Shown here: piece after piece, positions 48,660 to 60,600 of the stretch
How the letters are laid out: each line of letters opens with the position of its first letter
Numbering within the stretch: the first letter of the stretch is position 1
Source of the DNA: Vanilla planifolia
Taxonomy: Eukaryota > Streptophyta > Magnoliopsida > Asparagales > Orchidaceae
Direction: 5' to 3'
Length of the DNA stretch: 64,000 nt
Assembly: GCA_023846275.1 (NCBI GenBank)
Contig: CM043877.1
Location: 17,218,607 to 17,282,606, forward strand
Notes under the pieces: model-generated
Told to the model about the DNA's origin: nothing
What the model saw: only the letters and a program-made list of their open reading frames with translations
Databases searched by the model: none
Position numbers and translations under genes: made by a program

Positions 48660-51600
48660 ATGAAGGGGTTGTTCAAGTCGAAGCCTCGGACGCCTGCGGA
48701 GCTCGTGCGGCAGACCCGCGAGCTTCTTATGTATATCGATCTCCATTGGAGTACCCGCGAGGCTAAGCGCGAGGAGAAGGTTTGCTCGTACTCAAATTTG
48801 TTATAATCGTTTGATGCGTAGTAATGTTTCTGGCTAATACGGTTTGAAGCCAACTTAAATTGACAAAATGATCAATGATGCTTGATCACTTTCTGACTGA
48901 TCATGTTTGTGTGCAAAATCAGTTCTTCAGATGTGAATGGATTTGTTGATGGGAACTTTTTCGTCTTAAGAAAATGTGATCAGAGTTATTCTTTTTAGGT
49001 GTTTTGCTTTCTTCGTTTTGGTAATCAGTTGGCATGCAGTTTTGTTCTTTATATGACCATGTTTTTTATATGATATATTTATCTCATTAGTTGGTTATGA
49101 AAATTCTTCTAGGGTGTAGGATGAGATGATTGCCTCAATTCAATTTTTTCACTCAATTATTGTTCAATTTATAACAATATTGAAATAAAAAAAGATTAGA
49201 AAGTTCAATGTATGTTTTATGTTAAGGAATATGTCCTTAAATTTTCTTCTCACTTGAATATTATATAAAATTCTTGACAGATGGCAGAACTTTCTAAACT
49301 TATTCGGGAGTTGAAATCTATTTTGTATGGGAACAGTGAAGCTGAACCAGTATCTGAAGCTTGTGCGCAATTGACTCAAGAATTTTTTAAAGAGAACACC
49401 CTACGGCTTTTAATAGTTTGTCTTCCAAGATTGAACCTTGAGGTAAATGTACTAAATTTCAAATTGATCGTTGTAGTAGTATTTCTTGTCGGCTTCAAAA
49501 GATTGTATCATGAAGTTTGTTAAATATTTGTTGTATTAAACTGAATTTATCTCACTTGTTTTCCAACTAATGATAAATGGTTGTTTTTTATTGATGCGAT
49601 TAAATTTCATATTTTCTTTTGTTTAATTTTAAATTTTTTCATTGCATTTGTTGTAGTCTCGAAAAGATGCCACACAAGTAGTTGCAAATTTACAGCGACA
49701 ACAAGTCCATTCGAGATTAATTGCTTCAGACTTTCTTGAAGCAAATAAGGATCTTTTGGATATTTTAGTATCTGGGTGAGCTATTGCTTTTGAAATTATT
49801 TAAATGCAATGTAGTGTTTTTGTGGCTATGTATTAGTATTATTTTGTTTTCAATAAGAACTTATGCTAATATTTTAATTGCTTCTTGCTAATTTTGTTTG
49901 TCATTGGTAGCTACATATATTAGTCTATTTTTTCATGCATAGAGTTTATTGATTTGCAATTAACTTACATATTTTTTATATTGTGAATTGATTTTTTTTT
50001 ATTTATTGTAGATATGATGATATGGATGTTGCATTGCACTATGGTTGCATGTTAAGAGAGTGTATTCGACATCAATGCATTGCAAGGTACTTTTAAGTAA
50101 TTCAGGTTAAGGTGTTTCTTGATGTTGGTAAAATTGTAACTTATGAAGTATTTTAATATTGTATTTAGGTACATACCTATTTATTTTGTTTTGCATATTT
50201 TAACTAGTTAATTATGCAATTATTTAAAACATCACAGAATGAGGAAGCTTAATAATGTTTTTATGGTCTAATTGATATTCATTTCTGTGAGTTCTTATGT
50301 CATATTGCATTGAATTTGCATATCCTTTTACTTTTTTTTTTGCAACAATTGCATTAGTTGTTATGCAAGTTACATATCTGATGTTTGTGCATTTGTTTTG
50401 CAAGGAACTTTGTAGCTTTCTTGTAGGGTTTATCTTAGTGATATGGTATCTATTTCTAATCGTATTAATGGAAAACCTCTTGGAATTTTGTTTTAAATTA
50501 TATCCTTTATTGCTTTTATTTAGGTAACAGATTTCATGTGTGCTACTAGGGTCAAGTAGGTATTAGGTACTTGTGTTATCTATTAATTGATCACTATTAT
50601 TTGTAGAAACTTGATGGTAAGCATGATTTCTAGAGCATTAAATTGCTTAAGTTTGACCAAATTGCATTCATATCATAAAAATTCTTCTATCAAATTGATG
50701 GTTTAGTATGTCTATATTAACACCTTAATCATGGAAAATCTTTTGATAAAAACCATTCCGCCTTGGATTCCTAAGTCTACCTAACTTAGAGCTTCCCATA
50801 TATCTTGCACATCAACATATGTTGGGATTATTCATACACCCAGAGCAATCATATCGTTATTTAAAAGAAACAAAGAAGTTAAACGACAGATCCATCATAA
50901 GTAGAACTAAGTAAATGTTTATAGCTTTCCTAGCTCGCTTTAAAGTACCTATAGGGAATGATCTCACTCATGATCAATCCCATGATTTGGTCATGTCTAA
51001 ACTCTTGGCTTGATCTAGTTTGGGAAGGCATTGCCATTGTCCATTTGCTACTTTATGGTCTTACCCACAAGAAGTGAGTATTGTGTTGGCATGGAGCTAA
51101 GACCTTGGCCTCTTACCTACTATTGTAAGAATGCCCCCAAGTAATAATGTGAGGGAATCTCTCCAATGGCTCAAGTGAAATCATTCAAGAGCTTCAAGAT
51201 TTCCAAATGAGGGTTTATCATGAGCTACCTTTCAATATTGAGATATTTTCCATAGCATCAATGCTTTGTTCCCAATAAATGGTTCTATGTTATGAATGTG
51301 ATGTTGATTAGCAAATTGGGCTAAGGTGGGAAGGGTTTCACATTGGCACATGGGGAAGGGAGCAATGATTGCCACCAAGTGCTTACGTTGGTAGTGTGGC
51401 CAGAGTTGATGATAATACTAGGTGAAATGCTTGTGGTGTAGGTCTCATTGCTTGTTGGTTGCAATCTACATGCCACAAGAAGCCTCATCTCTACTTGCGA
51501 ACAACTAGAGAAGGCTAGCTTGTCTCTTAGCCAATGGTGAAACATGGAATGATGGCACCTCTCATTTGGACAAAATAATGAGGGCATGCTAGGCCAAGTC

Positions 51601-54600
51601 ATGAGTTGCAAGAATGGATTGAAGGACTGTGATGAGTACATGGTAGCAATTGTGAATGATATGGTAGATGTTTTCATCACGTACAATGAGCGGCTACAAT
51701 GGTCTCTTAGTGTACATCTAATTTCAATCTTTCTACTTCTATGCTAGCTTATCAAACAAAAGCCGATGCAAAAGGATCTGGTTTTTCACTAAAAGGTTAT
51801 TGGGAACTAGATGGATACTTAGTTCCCCCTTAAGTTGGTACTTTAGTGAGGAGATGGATGGAGATACAAATATGATTAATTTCAACATGATTGAACTTTG
51901 CAATCAAGGTTTTTGTGGGATTGTTTTATGAGCTGTTTGGGAATCATTTTGCATAAAAACCTTGCAACAACTTCAGTTGTTAAAGAAATGCATGGAAGGT
52001 CATTACACATTAAGATCCTCCCTAGTAGATGCAATTATGTACCTCAAAAGAAGGATATTAAGCTAGGATTCCCATTGCTTGGTCTTAAGGGACATTTGGT
52101 TGACAATCTCTGGTTTTATTAATGAACAATTATTGTAACATTGATGGTATTATTTTTCTAGATGGTGAGAATATGAGTAAAGTTAATACTCATTTTGAGA
52201 GTGGGGCAATAGTATGGGAGGAAGGTTCCTATTCATGTCTTTTCTTTAGAGCAGTGCAATTGATAGGGACATGTGTTGAGGGCTTTAAGATTCTTGACAT
52301 CAAGAGTTATTGCTTCACTTTTTGCTTTAAGAATTTGGACAACAAATACTTAATTTGGTGAAATGTCTTTGGATCATCATAGGGCAAGCCTTAGGCCTTA
52401 ATGTATGGACAATTGACTTCAAGCCTTGTGTTAATGTGATATCCTTCATACTTATCTAGGTTTGTTTTTTTGGACCTCTCGTCTCAAAACCTCCCAATCT
52501 TGTTTGGATAGTGCTGCTTTGGGTGAACCAATATGTAACGTTTTTTGAGCATGCTTTTTATGCAAGAGTGTGCAATGAAGTTAACTTGAATTAGAAATTG
52601 ATCAAATGATCAATTATAGGTTCATTTAATCATCAAGAGATCCACAATTAAGAAAGAATCTAAAGATGAGACCAAATGACAAAAGTCATCAAGCGGCACC
52701 ATTCGGCGCCACCTTGTGCATGTCTGCGTAGAAGCTCACTACACACATGCCAGAGTGCAAGCAGTTGCATGCGGAAGCATTGGTGTGCGTAGGATGATGT
52801 AGCCTATGCAGGGTGTTAGCGTGCATGGTAAAACAGTACTTACACACGTGCACAACATTTGTCGTGGTGGGTACACCCACCGGCACATGCGTCATGCGCA
52901 CACATGGTGGCTGCACCTACAACCACACGGCGTCCACTTATGTGGTTGGTATACTTACCACGCAGGAATGCTGTAGGTATACCACGTCACTCGGAATACA
53001 TGCTTGCGGTCAGGGCACCATCTATGTGTGTGAATAGTAGTAGGGGCTTGCAATCTGTGCCCATGTAGTAGTGCCCACACGAATGGGTCTTTGTGGCACA
53101 AATTTTTGTGGCGGTTTGTTTGATCAAATGCTGATGTAACTTGTGAGAAATAAAATGATATATATTTTGTAATAAAATATTCTATCTCTATAAAAAGAGA
53201 GGAGAATGATGAATGAAGCAATTGTATCCTTGGAGAAGAATGGGGATCCTTTGAGAAAGAATTGGATATTTTGGAAAAAATTCTATCTTTTGGTCAAAAG
53301 CTCCCTCTTCATTTTTCTTTCTTCTTTAGTTCCTCTATCATTCTCAAGCTTTAATTTCGTTGTCGTGACTTTAAAACAAGGTCTACTGTCAAAGGTTTGG
53401 AGTAAGATGCTTTGCAGATGGGTCAATACTTGGGTAGATGTGCCTGATGGAAGGGTTTTTAGAGGTTTGAATACAAAGGTCTCAATATCATTTGCTTTTA
53501 ATGCAACAAGGTTGGGCTTAGATCTATAAATTGCTCATTCTATGTTAGAGATGGCATTGTGATCATGGATGCTATTAGACTTGGTAAGAAGATTAGAGTT
53601 CACACCAATGTGGTCACTAAAGTGGCAGCCTTTGCTATAGCATGTCAACTTATTGTAATTAAGGTCACCTAACTTGCTTCTAGTGTTGCAATTGTAGGTG
53701 TGGCACTCATGTGCTGCACCCCACCTAGCAATGGCTACATATGCATGTGTTGAGGTTGATGACCTTATGTATCACACAAAGTTTAATGAGTTGGAAAGTG
53801 AGTGGGTGTTGATAGAAGAGGAAATAGAACAAAGTTGCATGGGGATATTGTCTAAGCTAGGGAAAGAATGAGGACTAGAAAAAAAGCAATGTATGGATGA
53901 GGTTTGTAGTAGTTCTAAGAAGGAAATGGGATGACAATTTGTGCTTGATTCCCTTTACAACTGATTAGGAAGGTGTGTGGTCATAACAAAAGGTTGCAAA
54001 GGTTAAGGAATCTACAAAGGAGTTCTTTATGATAACTTATTTGTCGACATTATCATGAACCTTTAATTCCTTCTATTGTTAGTGGTTCTCTTCCTGATCA
54101 TTCCAAACATGTCGAAATTGCATCAATAGAGATCAATTCTATCATAAGTTTTATGTAAATTTTAGATTTCACATACATTTATATCTAGAAACATATGGCT
54201 AATACTTGCACCAATCCATAAATGAAATTTTAAGCATGTTTGTGCATAATTAGGCTAATATGTTCAAGATAAGTCTTGTTTGTGTTCTGTTCACTAACCA
54301 TACTTGTAAAATAAGTTGAGCTTGAGTTATTTTCAAGCAAAACTTAAGTAATTTAAAAGTATACTTTGGGTTGTTTGACATTCTCAAATTAAATTGACTT
54401 ATCCTTTAATCTTCCTTTGTTATTTCATAACTTTCAGCTTTGGATGTTATAAAAACATTGATGTATAAATAATTAAATATTATTTTTTGCTTGTAGATGT
54501 GTCTTGGAGTCTGAGAATATGAAAAAGCTTTTTGACTATATTCAGTTACCAAATTTTGACATAGCATCAGATGCTTTCTCAACTTTCAGGGTGAGTCTTC

Positions 54601-57600
54601 ATCATTCTCTCTTTATTGCTTCAGCACATTTATTATGTTAGAATATGCTTAGTCAAGCGATGAAATTAATGCTATTTCTAAGAACTTATGATTTTTTTTG
54701 CTTGTAATGTATGAATTGAGGCTCTATAAAGGCATTGATAGTGTTTCTTATACTTATTTGAGAATGATTAAATTATATTAAAATTTTTTGATAAATATCT
54801 TAACTAATTGTGATGTTTTGTGTATTTTGTCACTGATTTCTTTTGATCCTTACATTTAATTATAAAGATATTATTTATCAAATTTTTATGTCGCTCGTTC
54901 TGCATGCAATTTGGTGAAATTGTTAAGTTTCTTTTGTTAGTGAATAAAAAATAGCCAACTAGGGAAGATTTAGAGCTGTTGGTAATTTTGGCCAATTACC
55001 TAAAGGGCTATCCAAGCAGCTATGAAAACAAAGTTTTGTAGTCATTATAACCGTTACTCCTGCCTCATCTATTTTTTTTGCCATCTTTACTTATTGTCAT
55101 CCTTTATTTCGTAGCATTGAGTGTAATGTGAGGTATATGGTCTACTTATGCATTCATGCAGAACTTAGTGATTTTTACTTCATCCTGTGTTCATTCTTCT
55201 ATTCCTTTGCATTGACTCCTTTTATCTCACTTATTGGTGGATATTTATAATTTTTTTCAGCATACACTAGACCATCAAAATCATTTCTGATGCAGTAAGC
55301 TCTCATTTTATTCTTTCGAGTTTTGCTGTGTTTGCGTCTTGAAATTTTGACTTCTATATTCACAACTCATAAGTAAATAATGGCTTTGTAGCCCACATTA
55401 GAACCTTATAGCATGTAGACTGCTAGATGCCTATTTAATTCTATGTATTGTGTGGTAAAACTCTTAATTTTCTTTGCTTTCAAGAAATCTGCAAAATAGT
55501 AATTATATTGTACAATTAATATGCAAATAAAAAATTCTATGTCATGCACGCATCTCATATGTAGATCACAACTATAATCTATATATTGATTTTTTAACAT
55601 TTTAGATAAAAGTGATTATAAACCTTATCCCATTTACACAATGTTTAGGATGACAACTTGTATCTTATATCTATTAAACTTGCCAAGCCTTGCACGATGG
55701 TTATGAGAGCAATTTTTCTACTAGTATTGTGGGTATGGCAAGGGGTCTATTTAAGAATGTTGTTTGATTGATTATTGTGATTATATCACTTTTTACAACA
55801 TGCTTAGTTGTGAAGTGGAAGTTTAGAAGTGAGGTGCAATGACAATGGATGAAGAGATTGGAATTCACATAACATGATTGTCGGTGATGTTCGATGTAAC
55901 AAGTTAGTTTACTATCGATGTGGGATGGGATCATCGATGTTGTCAGGCACAGTTGGTGAGGGAGTTGATATCAATGAGTGACACTTGTTGGTTGTACTTT
56001 TTTATGCCATATAACAAAGCTAGTGGTTGAAGCCAATGATGGTTAGTAATTGTTGACACCAAAGACAATATTGGTGATATGATTGTACTTCACCGTGCTT
56101 TGGAAATGTTGGAACTTTGACAATTTGGAAAGTGAAGTGATGGAAGAGAGAAATTAATACTTGATATAAGATGATGTGTCTTCCCTTATGACGTATACCA
56201 AACATGAATAAGAAAAGCTTCTTACCTCATTCCTTATTTTCCAGATGTGCTTATAATAAAACAAACATATCTTAAAATAAATATGTGATTAATGTTTGCA
56301 CAATTTGTCTTACACTAAATTGTCTTGTGCATAATTCTATTAGAATAAATTCTTATGACTTCTAGTGATTAAGAAGGGTTCTTATCATTAAGCTTTTAGA
56401 TTGGGTTCATATCATACTTTATTGATTTCTTGTTTTTGATTAATGTCATTTATGAATAGTTAAATAATATTTCATTAAGGAAAAGTTTTTTGATATTTTT
56501 GACAAGCACTCAATTTTGTTGTGGTATGAGTATAAATTGCATGTGGTAAAATGCTCTTCTTCATACATATCTTATTATCATCTTAAGTAGTGTTCATGTC
56601 TTTATTAGTCAACATTTTTGCTAACATTATACTTGATTGGTTTTTCAATACCAATGGAGCACTTTAATTAACCACTCATCTATAACTCTATCAATTTTAT
56701 TTTTGTATTCCTTTTTTTCTATACTTTTGAGTTATATATTTAAGATAGTAAATCTATTGGGCATAGTTAACATGTGTTGGTGGCCATTATTTTAGGTATT
56801 ACTATTTTCAAATGCTTTAGACTTTGATATTTTTTTGTTCTTTTTTTGCTTTTTATATTGCCTTTTTTGCTAAAGCTTTTCTTAATTATTGTAGCTTTTC
56901 TAGAAGCTCAAAATGTGTTGACTTTAGTCATATGACAACAAGATTCCATAATCCCCGTAAATGTTATTGACTCTATGAATTCTTTGAGCTTTTTCTAACA
57001 ACAAAAGTTCTTCAATATCTAAGCATATGAAATCCTTTCTACCAATCTTTTGTCATATTCTTTTTTATTGCCCCCATCTCTTCATAAGAAAGTTTCAATA
57101 ATTGATTACTCTTTATTAGAGCACTTAGTTTCTTAGTATTAATATGGTCTAAAATATATGAAATTATTGTAATATTCTGGTCTTATTATGCGTCACACCT
57201 CGTCTATCAATTACAATAACTGATTACCAATGTAGTAACATTAGAGCATGACAATATAATTTGATGACACGATATCATTATAGATGAGGGCGAAACATTT
57301 TGCATTAAATAAATAATAAAAATATTAAATGCATATTTGTTTTATTTATTCTCAAAGATATAATATTAACATTATTAGTATGTATAAAAATATCATACTC
57401 ATGCATCTCAATTGCTATTCTAAGTATCCTCTCTTTATGAATCTATGACATGTCTTATAATGTAAGTAGAAGAGTGAACTTAATAAGTAAATTTTATATG
57501 AATAAATAATAAGATATGATCAAAGTACAAAATCCAATACAATATAAAAAATATCAACATAACGTATCAACAATGTTCACAATATAATAAATTAAAAATA

Positions 57601-60600
57601 GAAATAAGTAATATTTTGGGTATATAAGGATGCACTTATATTTTTTTATCTGAAATCAATAATTTCTTTTTATATATTGCATATGTTTTTTTTCATTGCT
57701 TTTTTATATTTCTATTTTTTTCTTTAGTTTTTTTCTTTTTATTGGGCCCAAATATTTCCCATATGATTATATTATATATTCTAATTATATCTTATCTTTT
57801 TTTTGGTATCTCATTACATCATTTTTAGATCTTTGCTTATTATAGGCATATCATAATTAGTTGGAACACTCGACTGGATCTTCGTTCGAGTACCAGGCTC
57901 AGTTTCTTTCCCCTATGTTTCCTCTCTCGATCACTGGTTCTCGCTTTTCTACTGCAACGTTCTAATGATGGGATTTTGCCGATCGCCTTTCGAAGTTGCC
58001 CCCTTTTGTGAAACCCAAGTTCCGGCACGATTTGGAAAATTCCTCAGAGACGACCCTTTGCAATTCTTTCAGTGTGTCACGAGGGTCCTGAAGCTAATTC
58101 AGTTTTAAAAGACATTATTTAATTAAAAGTCAAATTGATTCTATTCAAATTGCAAAAATTATTAAAATTAAACTAGAGCTTCAAAAATTTTATGACAAGC
58201 CAAAATTCATCTCTTAAATAGCTCTTTTTAAATTTATATTCATATTTCAATTTCAAATTATGTAGAATTTATTTCACATAATAATTAAACTTTGTACCTG
58301 ACAGCATTTACGAGTATTGGGACATTACATTATGTCAAGGTATTGTCTCTACTATTATTATTCCTATTATAGCATACTTAATTATGAAGTTATCATAGAT
58401 ATCAAATAGGTTTTCTTTAAAAGATATCTCGATATTTTAATACTACTCTGTCTCTTATAAAAGTCTTGCAAACGTGTCATTTCTTATCCTGCGATTCTCC
58501 TCTTGCGACATCACTCGACAACCATTTCTCGCCCTCTTCGAGTGTTACATGCAAAAATTATGATATTTTGGTATCACTATGTTGAGATATTATTCATTTG
58601 GGTCGACTTATCTTAATACTAATCCTATTACAGCATGCTTAAATAAGAATTTTCATGAGATCTTATATAAAGCCAAGGAACTTCTCTTAATAATTAATAT
58701 GTGATAATTCATCCCTATACTCTTATAAGCCTTGCATAGGAACCTCTCATTGTTTAATGATTTCTCTCATGGAATATTACCTAACGACCAATCCTTGCCA
58801 TCTTCTACTGTTGCAAGTATATCAGTTTCCACTACATTGTTTTTCAAACCACATCATACTAGTATAAGGGTTAGTCTTGATACCAAATTGTGATATCCTA
58901 GTTTCTCTATGTTGCGGTATTGTCTATTTGGTTACCTTATGCCAATACTACTCCTATCATAGTATACTTAATTATAGAGTTTTAATGAGATCCAAATGTA
59001 CTTGCTTCTAAAAAGTACATCGATATCTTGAGACCACGTTATCTCACATAAAAGCCAGGATTTCTCCCTTAGTAGCCAATGTGGGACAAGTCTTCCTTAC
59101 ACCTCCTAAAGGTTTGCATAAGAGTTGCATCTTGTCAAATAATTTTTCTCTCTCTCGAGACATTGCAATGCGACCACTCCCCATCCTCTTCAAGTGTTAC
59201 ACTTATTCTCTCTAGGTTTATCATCAATTTTTGATATGCAATCTTTTCTTTTATACTTTCATTTTTGTTCATATATTTTTTTTAGTATATCTACTTATTC
59301 ATTTTTAACATCCTCAACTTTGTAATATTCAAATTATTTATGTGTTTCAATTTCATTATCTAACACTCAATGCCACATAAATACTATGATATAAACTCCC
59401 TTCAACTTTTAAGCATCTCAATCAGTATTCAGGCAGTGATTTACTTATTTGTTACTCGTTATCAGTTGTTACCTATCCCTTAACCATCATCTTGTATTGT
59501 GCTTTTCATCATAATTTCAGTTTGGTCTCAACAAATCAAATCAAGATCATGCTTAACTATCTACAATGTAAAGGTTCTGTTTTTCTTCTCTAATATTGTA
59601 GCTGCCCCAGTAATGAGCCTTTTTCTTTGCAGATCTAAGCTATTTGAACTTCATATTAATTTATTTTTAAATATCAACCGTTATGTTGATGTGTGGCAGT
59701 TTAATTAATTATTTCATCTGTTTCAGGAGCTTATGACAAGACATAAATCAACAGTGGCTGAGTTTCTTGCTAAAAATTATGATTGGGTATGCAATGTTAT
59801 TTGCATCAACTTTTTGTTGTCTAAGTTTGGTTATGTTGTACTTCATGTCATGTTTTTACTCATTCATCAAGCTTACAAAACATAGTTTGAGTCATTTTTT
59901 CCCAAATGTGTCCACAAATGTAACTGTAATTATTTGAGTACAAAACAAGGGGAATAAATAGTTTGTATAAAGATGCATTTTTCTGTCTAATCTTCCACTT
60001 TGTGAAATTGAGATTTTTGAAATACTTTAAAGAAGTCAACGTATAATCACATAAGAAAAAAATTTTGAAATACTTTAAAGAAGTCAACGTATTATCACAT
60101 AAGAAAAATTACAACTTTCATTCATACATAATTGGTAGTACTTTCTCCATTGTATTTTCAGTATGTTATGAAGTGTAAGGCTAAACTTTGCGCAATTTCT
60201 TACAAATATGAATGATAATATCTTATTAACATGCACATGCTAGAAATACAATTTTTTTTGTATCTATAGAAATAGAGCTAATTAAAACTCATATTTTACT
60301 GTAATGACATTTATTTTTTAAGAGTTACCTTTACTATTATAAAAACTTTTCCTTTCATAAACTTTCAGCACACTTTGTTATTATTAATAGAAGATCTAAG
60401 CTCCAAAGTAATTATATTTCTCTCTATTATTAACTAATGGCAAGTGCTTGTAACTGGTCTGCAAGTGCAAAACGAGGGCAACAAACAATTTGTTTAAAGA
60501 TACATTTTTTGTGTCTATGTCAACTAACAAAGTTTTAAATTGAAATAGTTTAAGTACGTGCAATTTTTATCACATCGGAAAAGAAACACCTTCTATTTAT

